DNA from: JAALLB01 sp017643495
Lineage (GTDB): Bacteria > Pseudomonadota > Alphaproteobacteria > Rhizobiales > Rhizobiaceae
Direction: 5' to 3'
Length of the DNA: 64,000 nt
Assembly: GCA_965216105.1 (NCBI GenBank)
Contig: OZ244147.1
Coordinates: 1,116,001-1,180,000, forward strand
Made by a program: the position numbers and the translations under genes. Positions 24,120-33,571 of the stretch are shown one piece after another (position 1 is the stretch's first letter; every line of letters begins with the position of its first letter). The notes below the pieces were generated by a model. It had not been told where the DNA came from. It made no database searches and saw only the letters and a list, made by a program, of their open reading frames with translations.

Positions 24120-27100
24120 TCACGGCTTGCCGTAACCTCCCGCACCCGGTGTGTTGAGAATGACAGCTTCGCCAGCCTTTACCTCTGTCTGCTCACAATG
24201 GGCCAGCGTGTCGGTCGAACCGTCAAGCCTGCGCACCAGCGTTGATCCGACTTCTCCGTCACCACCGCCATCAAGACCTTTTGGAGCGTGTTTGCGTGAT
24301 GAAGAAAGAATGGCACAGGTCATGTCCTCAAGGAAACGAAGGCTGCGTGTAACGCCAGCGCCACCGTTGAATTTCCCAACGCCTCCCGAGCCTTCACGAA
24401 TTGAAAACTCCTCGACAACTACCGGATAGCGCATTTCCAGAACTTCCGGATCGGTAAGCCTTGTGTTTGTCATGTGTACGTGAACGGCATCGGCTCCCTT
24501 GAAGCCCTTGCCGTTGTTCATGACACCGGCTGGAGCGCCACCACACATGGTTTCATAGTTCTGGTAGCGTTTGTTGCCATAGGTGAGATTGTTCATGGTT
24601 CCCGGTGCGTTGGCGAAGGCGCCGAGGGCCATCAACAGGCAGTTCGTTACATGCTGGCTGGTTTCCGTGTTTCCGGCGATCACTGCGGAAGGATATTGGG
24701 GGCGTAGCATGCAGCCATCCGGTATCACTATGTTGATGGGTTTCAGGCATCCCGCATTCATCGGAATGTCGCTTTCAACCATCAACCGGAACACGTAAAG
24801 CACTGCGGCACGGCAAACCGGTTCGGGCGCATTGAAATTGTTTTTTGCGATATCCGACGTTCCCGTGAAATCGACCGTAGCCTCACGCTTGTCGCGGTTG
24901 ACCGTGATCTTCACATGAATGTGCTGGTCATTGTCGGTTTGGTATGTGTATTCGCAATCGGAAAGCGCATCGATCACCCTGCGCACGCTCTCTTCGGCAT
25001 TGTCCTGAACATGCTTCATGTATGCCTGGACAACCGGCAGGGTGAAATGGGAGACCATTTTGCGGAGCTCCTGAACACCCTTTTCGTTGGAAGCGATCTG
25101 GGCGCGGATATCCGCCATGTTCTCATCCGGGTTCCGGCAGGGCCAAGGGTGATCGGTGAGGATCTTGCGCATGCCTTCCTCATCAATGATCCCGCGATTG
25201 ACCAGTTTGAAATTGTCAATCAGCACGCCTTCCTCATCGACATGGGTGGCCAATGGCGTGGCACTGCCCGGAGCCATGCCGCCAACATCTGCGTGGTGTC
25301 CGCGAGCAGCAACGTAGAACAGGATATCCTTTTCATCATCGTCAAAAACAGGGGTTACCACATTGATGTCCGGCAAGTGGGTGCCGCCATTGTAGGGGGC
25401 ATTGAGTATGAACACATCGCCAGGGTGAATATTGCCCTGGTTCAGCTTGATGACGCTTTCGACCGAACGGTCCATGGAGCCAAGGTGAACAGGCATGTGG
25501 GGTGCGTTTGCCACCAGCGATCCGTCGGCGGCAAATACAGCACATGAGAAGTCAAGCCGCTCCTTCATGTTTACCGAATAGGATGTGTTTTGCAGGGTTA
25601 CGCCCATCTGTTCCGCAATCGACATGAAGAGATTGTTGAACACTTCCAGCATTACCGGATCAGCACTTGTACCAATCGCGTCCTGCCTTGCCATTGCTTC
25701 GACACGGCTAAGAACAATATGGCCGAGTGCGTTGATGTCCGCGTTCCAACCGGGCTCAACAACAATCGTCTGGTGAGGCTCGATGATAAGGGCAGGACCT
25801 TTCACCTCATTGCCCGGGTTCAGGTTTTCCCGGAAATGGATACCTGCATCATGCCATTCGCCACCTGAAAAGAACCTTGTTTGCTGGTCCGCTTCATGGA
25901 CCAGCTCATCGAGTGATGCTTCCTGTTCATCTATCCCGGCACCGGCACCAACCGATTCCACTTCAACAGCTTCCACAATGAGCGACTTGTTTTCAAAGGC
26001 AAAGCCGAACTGCTTGCGGTGCTGCTGCTCAAAACCCGATTGCATGGCAGGAACATCGTCAAAATCTATGGGCAGGGCCAGGTCTGTTCCATCGTAGCGA
26101 ATGTGTACGCGGATGTGGGAAATGATGTCCGGGGCAGGTACTCCCTGGCTTGCCAGTTCGGCTTCGGTTTCTTCTTGCAGGGTTTCTGCAAGCTCCCTGA
26201 TATTGCTGTGTACCTGCTTGTCGAGTTTCTTGATCAGCGCTTGCTGACGCGAGGCACGAACCTGTGCGAGACCCATGCCATATGCGGAAAGAATGCCGGA
26301 AAACGGGTGAACGAGCACCTTTTTCATGCCAAGCGCATCGGCAACGGCACAAGCATGCTGTCCGCCGGCACCACCAAAGCAGTTCAAGGCATATTCGGTT
26401 ACATCATAGCCTCTCTGCACCGAAATTTTCTTGATCGCATTGGCCATGTTTTCAACTGCGATTTTCAGGAAGCCGTCCGCAACCTCCTCGGCCGTGCTTC
26501 CGGCCTGCGAGGCGAGTTCGGAAAACTTCTTGCGCACAACATCAGTATCGAGTGTTTGGTCCTGGTTGAGGCCAAAGATTGCAGGAAAGAACTCGGGCGG
26601 CAGTTTTCCCGTCATGACGTTTGCGTCTGTCACGGCAAGGGGACCACCCCGCCGGTAACAGGCCGGGCCGGGATTGGCGCCTGCGGAATCCGGGCCGGCC
26701 TGGAATCGGCCATCCTTGAATTCCAGTACTGAACCACCCCCTGCAGCGACCGTATGAATACGCATCATCGGTGCGCGCATGCGAACTCCGGCGACCTCGG
26801 TTTCAAAAGCCCTTTCCAGTTCCCCGTCAAAGTGGGAGACATCGGTTGAGGTGCCGCCCATGTCGAAGCCGATCATTTTTTCAAAGCCGGCAAGGCGTGA
26901 GGTTTCCACAGCACCTACCACGCCACCCGCCGGTCCTGACAGAATTGCATCCTTTCCCTGGAACAAATCGGCAGCGGTCAATCCGCCTGACGACATCATG
27001 AAGCTCAGTTTAGGGCCTCCGCTTGAAGGGTCCATGTCCTTGACCCCAAGTTCTGACGATACCTGTTCCACATAGCGGGCCAGTATCGGAGAAAGATATG

Positions 27101-27734
27101 CATCGACGACGGTTGTGTCGCCACGCCCGATAAGCTTGACCAGCGGAGAAACTTCATGACTGACGGATACCTGGCCAAATCCCATGCTGCGGGCTATTTC
27201 CGCAACTTCCGCTTCGTGTTCGGGGTACTTCCAGGCATGAATGAATGCGATGGCGATACTGTCAATTCCTGAAGACTTTGTTGCCTCAAGGCGGCTCTTC
27301 AGCACTTCAAGATCGGGTTTGCTTTCCACAGTGCCATCAGCAAGTACACGTTCTTCGACCTCGATTACCGTTTCGTAGAGTTGTTCCGGTTTGAGGATTT
27401 CCTTGGCGAAGATGTCCGGGCGGGCCTGGTAGCCGATTTTCAGCATGTCACCGAAACCCCGGGTAATGAGCAGTGCGGTACGGTCTCCCTTGCGTTCCAG
27501 CAGGGCGTTGGTGGCAACCGTCGTCCCCATTTTCACTGCGCCGATCTTGTCGGACGGGATCGGTTCTCCCCGGGCAATGCCAAGCAGGTCCCGGATGCCC
27601 TGGATTGCGGCATCTCGATAAGCTTCCGGGTTCTCTGAAAGGAGTTTGTGAGGATGCAGGCTACCGTCCGGTGCGCGGCCGACAATATCGGTAAATGTGC
27701 CGCCACGATCTATCCAGAAATCCCACTTGCTCAT
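24120..27734 (-). CDS. Hydantoinase A/B fusion, 5-oxoprolinase family
   Basis: A 1204-residue ATP-dependent amidohydrolase of the 5-oxoprolinase/N-methylhydantoinase family, at full usual length. The N-terminal ATPase part (HyuA-like) starts with WIDRGGTFTDIVGR and contains MGTTVATNALLERKG and GFDMGGTSTDVSHFDGE; the HyuB-like part begins near residue 690 (DPVMLEVFNNLFMSIAEQMG) and includes RGHHADVGGMAPGS and the Gly-rich end GGGDGEVGS. Likely reaction: ATP-driven opening of a cyclic amide such as 5-oxoproline to glutamate; substrate specificity is not readable. The start at 27734 follows GGAGCAGCGA; the frame is open 19 codons further. A 279-bp gap lies before the next gene. Confidence 0.92.
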   Translation of the reverse strand: MSKWDFWIDRGGTFTDIVGRAPDGSLHPHKLLSENPEAYRDAAIQGIRDLLGIARGEPIPSDKIGAVKMGTTVATNALLERKGDRTALLITRGFGDMLKIGYQARPDIFAKEILKPEQLYETVIEVEERVLADGTVESKPDLEVLKSRLEATKSSGIDSIAIAFIHAWKYPEHEAEVAEIARSMGFGQVSVSHEVSPLVKLIGRGDTTVVDAYLSPILARYVEQVSSELGVKDMDPSSGGPKLSFMMSSGGLTAADLFQGKDAILSGPAGGVVGAVETSRLAGFEKMIGFDMGGTSTDVSHFDGELERAFETEVAGVRMRAPMMRIHTVAAGGGSVLEFKDGRFQAGPDSAGANPGPACYRRGGPLAVTDANVMTGKLPPEFFPAIFGLNQDQTLDTDVVRKKFSELASQAGSTAEEVADGFLKIAVENMANAIKKISVQRGYDVTEYALNCFGGAGGQHACAVADALGMKKVLVHPFSGILSAYGMGLAQVRASRQQALIKKLDKQVHSNIRELAETLQEETEAELASQGVPAPDIISHIRVHIRYDGTDLALPIDFDDVPAMQSGFEQQHRKQFGFAFENKSLIVEAVEVESVGAGAGIDEQEASLDELVHEADQQTRFFSGGEWHDAGIHFRENLNPGNEVKGPALIIEPHQTIVVEPGWNADINALGHIVLSRVEAMARQDAIGTSADPVMLEVFNNLFMSIAEQMGVTLQNTSYSVNMKERLDFSCAVFAADGSLVANAPHMPVHLGSMDRSVESVIKLNQGNIHPGDVFILNAPYNGGTHLPDINVVTPVFDDDEKDILFYVAARGHHADVGGMAPGSATPLATHVDEEGVLIDNFKLVNRGIIDEEGMRKILTDHPWPCRNPDENMADIRAQIASNEKGVQELRKMVSHFTLPVVQAYMKHVQDNAEESVRRVIDALSDCEYTYQTDNDQHIHVKITVNRDKREATVDFTGTSDIAKNNFNAPEPVCRAAVLYVFRLMVESDIPMNAGCLKPINIVIPDGCMLRPQYPSAVIAGNTETSQHVTNCLLMALGAFANAPGTMNNLTYGNKRYQNYETMCGGAPAGVMNNGKGFKGADAVHVHMTNTRLTDPEVLEMRYPVVVEEFSIREGSGGVGKFNGGAGVTRSLRFLEDMTCAILSSSRKHAPKGLDGGGDGEVGSTLVRRLDGSTDTLAHCEQTEVKAGEAVILNTPGAGGYGKP

Positions 27735-28013
27735 TCGCTGCTCCAGTTTTCCTGTTCGGTTTTGGCGACCGTATCGCCAGCGCATTGGCAACTCAATCCC
27801 GGTATTGCCAAAAACGGTGCATTTGCAACAACTCCGGGTAATGAAGACAGGTTTTCAGACGAGGTAAGGCAATTGTTAACCATAAGCCGACACCCATCGT
27901 TAATTGCGCAAAGCTAAAATGGAAGGCTGAAAACCGGAATACGGCGGGAATAAAGTCCCGTTTCCAGTCTGAAAAGCGCAACATGATGCGGGAAATGGTG
28001 TGAAACAGCCGAA

Positions 28014-29999
28014 ATGATGAACCCGGAAGATCACCAGACAATCGAGCAACACCCCTTGTCCAGAACGGGCCTGTCAGATGCACGCAAACGTACTTGTGCG
28101 TATGTGGTACAGTGTGACGGGGAACATGCCATCATCGCTGCAGATGTCTGTGACGAGGATGCAGAGGCACAGAACTACTGGGCTGTCGGGCAACTTGTTA
28201 CCATTCAGGTTGGGGAGAACAGGGTTGTCGGGCTGACATGTTCCGTAGATGTCATGGAAGCCAACTGGAACCGCTCAGGATCAAACCGCGTGAATGTCAC
28301 GCTTGAACTTGTCGGTGAAATTGTTTCCCAGGCTGACGGAAGTGCCGGCCAGTTCAGCAGCGGCATTTCTTCCTATCCCAAAATGGGTTGCATTGCGCAC
28401 CGGATACGTTCCGAAGATTTGGGCATCATCTACAAGAACGAAGGTGCTTCGGTGGTCAAGGTCGGCCATCTGACACAGGACCGCACGATTGATGCAAAGA
28501 TCGATGTGGATCGCCTGCTTTCCCGTCATTTTGCGGTTGTGGGTACAACCGGCGTCGGCAAGTCGACATCCGTTACACTTGTTTTGAGAAAGATCATCAA
28601 GTCACGCCCCGACATACGTGTTCTGATGCTCGATCCCCATAACGAATTCGCAACGGCTTTCCCGGAAGATTCGGTTGTGATTGACGCCGAGAGCCTTGTT
28701 CTCCCTTTCTGGCTCTTCAAGCTTGACGAACTTTCGGAAGTGATATTTCGCGGCCAGTCCGGTTTCGATGCCGAGACTGAAATTCTTGGCGATCTGATAC
28801 CTTTGGCAAAGGAACGTTACCGGCTGGAAATGGAAGCTGGTGGAAACGGCCTCAAGAAGCGCAAGGGACGAAACAACCTGACGGCAGACACTCCGGTTCC
28901 TTATCGTCTCGCCGATCTTGTCAAGCTGATCGATGACCGCCTTGGGTTGCTGGACAACCGGGCAGAAAAGCCGGTCCTTAAATCCCTGCTCTACAGGCTT
29001 GAGAGTGTCACAACGGATTCACGGTTCCGTTTCATGTTCGATTCCGCTCTTGGTGGCGATGTCATGGAAATGGTGATGTCCAATATTTTCCGTGTGCCCC
29101 AATATGACAAACCGATCTGTGTGCTGGAAATGTCCGGCCTTCCAAGCGAAGTGGTCAATTCCGTTGTTTCCGTTCTGTGCCGCATGGCATTTGAACTTGC
29201 CATGTCCAGCGATGGCGGCATCCAGACGCTTGTGGTCTGCGAAGAAGCGCACCGTTATATTCCTGCCAACCGGGAAGCCGGGTTCTGGCCAACGCGTCAG
29301 GCAATAGCAAGGATTGCCAAGGAAGGCAGGAAATACGGTGTGTATCTGGGTATTGTAAGCCAGCGGCCGGGCGAACTCGATCCGACAATCCTGTCACAGT
29401 GCAATACACTGTTTGCCATGAGGTTGGGGAACCAGAAAGACCAGGAAATCATTCGTGGTGCTGTTGCCAACGGTGCCAAAAGTACCATCGGATTTCTGTC
29501 CTCGATTGCAAACCGGGAATGCATAGCCTTCGGTGAGGCAATTCATACGCCAATGCGGCTGACATTTGAGACGATGGCTGCAAAGGACCTGCCGGGATCA
29601 AGAATATATGAGCAGCAGGAAGCTGTGCGGAACGGCCTTGAGATATCCTTGTCGACCGTGATGCGGAGAATGCGACAGGAAGACCGCCGTGCCGGACAGG
29701 AAGTCTACGGAGAAGGTGGCGGGGGAAGCTCCCGGCCCGATACGCCGATGCCGTTTGGTGATGGCGCAGAGCCCGGAGATGAAATCAACGCAATCATGAA
29801 TGCCGTTTATTCTGGCAGTTCCGGAACAACCGGGGTTGCGCAGGATATTCAGCGCACAGCCAGCGGGACAGCGCAGGGCCAAAGTGGCCAACCCATGGTG
29901 GACGCACCGTCCATGCTTTCGCCGCCGCAACCAGGTCCGGCACCTACAAAACAGGGTGGTAGCACGCGCAGTCTGATCAACAGCTTCCGCAGGCGCTGA
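28014..29999 (+). CDS. HerA-like DUF87 ATPase
   Basis: A 661-residue HerA/FtsK-superfamily ATPase. An N-terminal HAS-barrel-like region (residues ~20-150) precedes the motor with Walker A GTTGVGKST at 177-185, Walker B-like TLVVCEEAHRYIP and the arginine-rich SQRPGELD segment. The last ~100 residues are Gly/Ser/Pro-rich and end in a basic tail. HerA in archaea and some bacteria pairs with the NurA nuclease or acts in defence or DNA end processing, but no NurA, Sir2 or nuclease gene is nearby, so its role here is open. ATGs at 28014 and 28017 are adjacent; neither has a strong ribosome-binding site. It occurs widely as a single gene in alphaproteobacteria, in my recollection. Confidence 0.85.
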   Translation: MMNPEDHQTIEQHPLSRTGLSDARKRTCAYVVQCDGEHAIIAADVCDEDAEAQNYWAVGQLVTIQVGENRVVGLTCSVDVMEANWNRSGSNRVNVTLELVGEIVSQADGSAGQFSSGISSYPKMGCIAHRIRSEDLGIIYKNEGASVVKVGHLTQDRTIDAKIDVDRLLSRHFAVVGTTGVGKSTSVTLVLRKIIKSRPDIRVLMLDPHNEFATAFPEDSVVIDAESLVLPFWLFKLDELSEVIFRGQSGFDAETEILGDLIPLAKERYRLEMEAGGNGLKKRKGRNNLTADTPVPYRLADLVKLIDDRLGLLDNRAEKPVLKSLLYRLESVTTDSRFRFMFDSALGGDVMEMVMSNIFRVPQYDKPICVLEMSGLPSEVVNSVVSVLCRMAFELAMSSDGGIQTLVVCEEAHRYIPANREAGFWPTRQAIARIAKEGRKYGVYLGIVSQRPGELDPTILSQCNTLFAMRLGNQKDQEIIRGAVANGAKSTIGFLSSIANRECIAFGEAIHTPMRLTFETMAAKDLPGSRIYEQQEAVRNGLEISLSTVMRRMRQEDRRAGQEVYGEGGGGSSRPDTPMPFGDGAEPGDEINAIMNAVYSGSSGTTGVAQDIQRTASGTAQGQSGQPMVDAPSMLSPPQPGPAPTKQGGSTRSLINSFRRR

Positions 30000-30005
30000 A
30001 CTCCT

Positions 30006-30905
30006 TCAGTTCTTGCGGCTCAGGGCTATGATTGCCGTGACGATTGCGGCAGTTGCAAGAGTGACCATGTCAATCTTTTCAGAAAGCAATAATGCCGATA
30101 CGGCAAGCGTCACGAAGGTCTGAAGCAATTGCAACTGGCCGATGCGGGCAATACCCCCGATTGCCATTGCAACATTCCAGGCACAAAAAGCCAGAAACAT
30201 GGAAACGGAACCGAGATAGAGCAGAGCAATGATCGAGATGTTGCCTGCATCTGCAAATTCCGGTTTGTAGAACCACCAGGTGCCGGCCAGTATCAAGGGG
30301 ATGTTGAGGACGAGCGAGCGGGAAATGATCTCCCATCCGGCGGTATGTCTGGAGAGCTTGCCGAAAAGCACATAGCCGGCCGAGGCAGAAATGCCGGCTG
30401 CAACAAGCCAGAGGTCGCCGGAGGAAATACCTGAATGACCCAGATCATCGGTTTTCAGGGCAGTGAACGTGATAACGACCACACACCCGGTAATGCTGAG
30501 AATCCAGAATGGGCCAGAGGGTCTTTCTTGTGCGATCAGGCGTGCAAACACGGCTGTGGCAAGTGGCAGGAAACCGAGAACCACCCCGCCATGCGAGGCA
30601 GGTACCGTTTGCATGGCAATCGCCATGAAACCGGGAAACGCGAATATAAGAAGAATACCGGCAATGAAAATCAGCCAATCGTTCGCATGTTGCCAGCGTT
30701 GGCCCGCCATTTTCAGGGCAAGAACCGCAATCAGGGCAGCAACCACGGCGCGGGCGAATGTCAGAAATCCGGGGGAAAAGTCAACAAGTGCAAGCCGGGT
30801 CACAGGCAATGTTGCACCGAATCCGAGTACGCCTAGAAAGCCAAGGAAATAGGCAAACTTGTAACGGGTGGACGATGCAGGCATGCCGGCAGAAGGATTT
30901 GTCAT
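30006..30905 (-). CDS. EamA/DMT-family transporter
   Basis: A 299-residue ten-helix transporter with two EamA repeats (GVLGFGATLPVTRLAL in helix 1; the second half ends VTLAVSALLLSEKIDMVTLATAAIVTAI). It is only distantly similar to the EamA protein at 12254, so the two are not a recent duplication. Substrate unknown. It converges with the HerA-like gene (6 bp apart) and is divergent from the TerB/J-domain gene. Confidence 0.87.
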   Translation of the reverse strand: MTNPSAGMPASSTRYKFAYFLGFLGVLGFGATLPVTRLALVDFSPGFLTFARAVVAALIAVLALKMAGQRWQHANDWLIFIAGILLIFAFPGFMAIAMQTVPASHGGVVLGFLPLATAVFARLIAQERPSGPFWILSITGCVVVITFTALKTDDLGHSGISSGDLWLVAAGISASAGYVLFGKLSRHTAGWEIISRSLVLNIPLILAGTWWFYKPEFADAGNISIIALLYLGSVSMFLAFCAWNVAMAIGGIARIGQLQLLQTFVTLAVSALLLSEKIDMVTLATAAIVTAIIALSRKN

Positions 30906-30987
30906 GGAAACTCGCTATCATGGGGCAAATACCATTGCCAGCCATATTCGCTTTGCGCAAGAAAGGGATTCGAATAAGGATGGTTTG

Positions 30988-31686
30988 ATGTCGATCTGGA
31001 CTGAACTGGGGAAATTTCTATCCGGGCTTGCTACCGAGGGCTTCTCGGCGGTGATCGAAGCTGTCCGGACGGTTTTTGAAGGAAATCCCGAAACACGGCG
31101 CCAGGTTGCTTTTTCTGTTGCCATGATTGCCTTGTCAGCCAAGATGGCAAAGGCAGACGGTGTCGTAACCGAAGAAGAGGTTTGTGCCTTCCGGCAGATT
31201 TTCCACATTCCTGAAAAGGAGTTCGAGAACGTATCCCGGCTGTATAATCTGGCGCGTCAGGATGTGGCGGGTTTTGAATCCTACGCCCGCAAGGTCAAGA
31301 ACCTGTTCCCGGATGACCAGCGTACCCTCGAGGATGTGATGAACGGCCTGTTCCACATAGCCAAGGCGGACGGTCTTTATCATCAGGACGAGATGGTTTT
31401 CATGGACCAGGTGGCTGACACGTTTGGTATAGCCGGTCGTGATTACGAGCGTATCCGATTGCGGCACATGGAGCCGGAAGGGGGAAACCCGTATGTCCTG
31501 CTTGAAGCGGACCCGGTCTGGGATGATGGCCGTCTCAAAAAACACTACCGGAAACTGGTTGCCGAAAATCATCCGGACCGTTTCATGGCGCGGGGGCTGC
31601 CACCGGAGTTCATTGCGATCGCCAATGGCCGCATGGCGGAGATCAACAAGGCATGGCATGCTGTAAGTGTGGAGAGAGGCTTTTGA
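30988..31686 (+). CDS. TerB-J-domain protein (DjlA-like)
   Basis: A 232-residue protein. Residues ~30-155 are a TerB-like helical domain (SVAMIALSAKMAKADGVVTEEEV and VMNGLFHIAKADGLYHQDE, two acidic metal-binding-type repeats). The C-terminal ~65 residues are a J domain with the invariant HPD (VAENHPDRF) that stimulates DnaK ATPase. E. coli DjlA has this order plus an N-terminal membrane helix; here the N-terminus (MSIWTELGKFLSGLATEGFSAVIEAV) is amphipathic and no clear transmembrane segment is present. The start at 30988 follows AAGGATGGTTTG; the frame is open 40 codons upstream but overlaps the divergent transporter start. It overlaps the amidase gene. Confidence 0.9.
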   Translation: MSIWTELGKFLSGLATEGFSAVIEAVRTVFEGNPETRRQVAFSVAMIALSAKMAKADGVVTEEEVCAFRQIFHIPEKEFENVSRLYNLARQDVAGFESYARKVKNLFPDDQRTLEDVMNGLFHIAKADGLYHQDEMVFMDQVADTFGIAGRDYERIRLRHMEPEGGNPYVLLEADPVWDDGRLKKHYRKLVAENHPDRFMARGLPPEFIAIANGRMAEINKAWHAVSVERGF

Positions 31687-32435
31687 TTTTCAAACCTGAT
31701 ACGAAGTGCCCGTGTGATATCCGCGAAGCGGCCAATTTCGGTGAGCGCAGGGAAGGGTATTCCACAGACCTTCTGCTTCTTCATTATACCGGCATGGAAA
31801 ATGGTGAGGCGGCTGAAGACTGGTTGTGCAGGGAAGACAGCGGCGTGTCGTGTCACTATCTTGTCCATGAGGATGGAACCGTCGTTCAGATGGTCGCCGA
31901 AGACAAACGGGCCTGGCATGCCGGGAAGTCCTCTTGGCAGGGCATTGCAGACATCAATTCGCGGTCAATCGGTATCGAGATCGTCAATCCGGGACATGGT
32001 GAAAATTACCAGGACTTTCCAGGCCCACAGATCAGTACAGTCATAGCCCTGTCAAAGGATATCATCGAGCGGCATCACATACCGGCCCAACATGTGTTGG
32101 GACACTCGGATGTTGCGCCGGGAAGAAAGCTGGATCCGGGAGAAAAGTTTCCCTGGCAGCAACTTCATAAAAATGGCGTCGGCTTGTGGGTATCCCCGGC
32201 ACCTGCCGTATTCAACGGGTTTTTCCAGATCGGGGATAATGGCGAACCTGTCGCAGCCTTGCAGGCCATGCTCTCGTTTTACGGGTATGGGGTGGAGATC
32301 AGCGGCAATTACGATCAGGCCACCCATGATTGCATTTATGCATTCCAGCAGCATTTCCGGCAGGAGAAGGTAGACGGTATTGCAGATGGTGCAACCATCG
32401 CAACGCTCGACCGGTTGTTGAGAGCACTCCCATGA
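31683..32435 (+). CDS. N-acetylmuramoyl-L-alanine amidase with peptidoglycan-binding domain (AmiD-like)
   Basis: A 250-residue Amidase_2 protein that cleaves the amide between N-acetylmuramic acid and the peptide stem. Zinc ligands are in LLHYTGM and GHSDVAPGRKLDPG, and CHYLVHEDGTVVQMV and GIEIVNPGH complete the fold; a peptidoglycan_binding_1 domain lies at about residues 180-248. No signal peptide is visible, so it may be cytoplasmic and act on recycled fragments, as AmpD does. The TTG at 31683 overlaps the stop of the TerB/J gene (TTGA) and follows GGAGAGAGGC at good spacing; an in-frame ATG at 31653, inside that gene, is the alternative. The pair is translationally coupled. Confidence 0.85.
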   Translation: MIFKPDTKCPCDIREAANFGERREGYSTDLLLLHYTGMENGEAAEDWLCREDSGVSCHYLVHEDGTVVQMVAEDKRAWHAGKSSWQGIADINSRSIGIEIVNPGHGENYQDFPGPQISTVIALSKDIIERHHIPAQHVLGHSDVAPGRKLDPGEKFPWQQLHKNGVGLWVSPAPAVFNGFFQIGDNGEPVAALQAMLSFYGYGVEISGNYDQATHDCIYAFQQHFRQEKVDGIADGATIATLDRLLRALP

Positions 32436-32621
32436 GGCTAGGGGCAGCTTGTTACCAAACGTAACAAAACTTGACTTTACGGGTCACACTCAAACCCATT
32501 TCTTCCGCCATTTCGCAGCCCAACCGACACCGGGCCGGTAACGTGAGTTACCCGCCTGCGGTGACGTGTTTTACCAACAATGCATTTATTTGCGATGCAA
32601 ATGATTCAAAGGGGTTTCATT

Positions 32622-33527
32622 ATGCCACGTATTTTTATTCGTGCGGGTGTCACGGCTGCGCTGATGTTTGCCGTGTCTTCGACAGTTTTCACATCACCAA
32701 TTCACGCAGCAACAAAAGGTTCCGCAGAAAACAAGCAGGCCACTGCGAACAGGAAGGACGACGGTTCTGTTTCGACCTGGAAACAGCTTTATGAAGAAAA
32801 CATGAAGCGCCTTGAAGAGCGACGGGCGGAGTTGAAAGAAAAGCGCGAAGAGCGTGCCGAGGAAAGAAAGACCAAAGCCTCGGAGGCTGTTTCACAACGC
32901 GAACAGAAAAAGAAGATCAAAGCGGCAAGCTATCGTCACAAGAATGAAAGAGGCATTCGGCGCAGCGCTACTGCCGGTGTGCAGGAAGGCATTTCAAGCC
33001 ACCGGGGTGTCCGGGAAGAAGACACTTCCGGAAAGTCATTTTTCGAAAAGCTTCGGGAAAAACGCGAAGCCCGGATAGCGGCATTCAAGGAAAAGCTTGA
33101 AAAGAATGACAAGTCGGACAACAAGCGCGCCAAGAAGGTTTCCAAACCCAAGGTTGCTGCAAAGGGAAGTTATGGCAACCTGATTGCCAAATATGCTGCC
33201 GAGCATGGTGTTCCCTACAATCTTGCACGGGCTGTTGTTCAGGTAGAGAGCAGTTTTCGCCCGAATGTGACCGGGTCTGCCGGTGAAATTGGCCTGATGC
33301 AGATCAAGCTGGCGACTGCCAGGGGCATGGGATACAGCGGTTCAGCAAAATCACTTTATGATCCTGCGACCAACCTTTATTGGGGGATGAAATATCTCGG
33401 TCGTGCGCACCAGCTTTCCGGTGGTACAACCTGCGGAACGATCCTCAAGTACAATGCAGGCCATTATGCCAAGCGCTCCAACCCGATCAGCGCAAGGTAT
33501 TGCCGCAAGGTGCAGCAAATTATCTGA
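32622..33527 (+). CDS. Exported lytic transglycosylase (SLT domain)
   Basis: A 301-residue exported protein. A signal peptide (probably cut after IHA, about residue 30) is followed by ~160 residues very rich in Lys, Glu and Arg and predicted to be a long charged helix or coiled coil, then a C-terminal SLT domain: GVPYNLARAVVQVESSFRPNVTGSAGEIGLMQIK with the catalytic Glu in VESSF, and ending KYNAGHYAKRSNPISARYCRKV. It should cleave the glycan strand to the 1,6-anhydro product. The ATG at 32622 follows AAAGGGG; an earlier in-frame ATG at 32580 lacks this. The 186 bp before it show no feature. Confidence 0.9.
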   Translation: MPRIFIRAGVTAALMFAVSSTVFTSPIHAATKGSAENKQATANRKDDGSVSTWKQLYEENMKRLEERRAELKEKREERAEERKTKASEAVSQREQKKKIKAASYRHKNERGIRRSATAGVQEGISSHRGVREEDTSGKSFFEKLREKREARIAAFKEKLEKNDKSDNKRAKKVSKPKVAAKGSYGNLIAKYAAEHGVPYNLARAVVQVESSFRPNVTGSAGEIGLMQIKLATARGMGYSGSAKSLYDPATNLYWGMKYLGRAHQLSGGTTCGTILKYNAGHYAKRSNPISARYCRKVQQII

Positions 33528-33532
33528 TTTTG

Positions 33533-33571
33533 AAAAATGCCGTGCCGCCGGTTTGTTATCAGGCGGTACGG
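33533..33571 (-). terminator. Terminator of the Tat-exported hydrolase gene
   Basis: CCGTGCCGCC (33540-33549) pairs with GGCGGTACGG (33562-33571) with one G-T pair and a 12-nt loop. On the minus strand it is followed by ATTTTT, so it terminates the hydrolase gene, whose stop codon (33559-33561) lies in the loop. On the plus strand the T-tract is absent, so stopping of the transglycosylase transcript here is less certain. Confidence 0.7.

Noticed and set aside
27865..27881. TAAG-N7-TTAACC upstream of the HerA-like gene as a CtrA box
   Set aside because: The first half matches only two of four consensus bases; kept as a half-site only.
12254..30905. The two EamA transporters as a recent duplication
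   Set aside because: They share only the general family pattern; helix sequences differ throughout and their neighbourhoods are unrelated.
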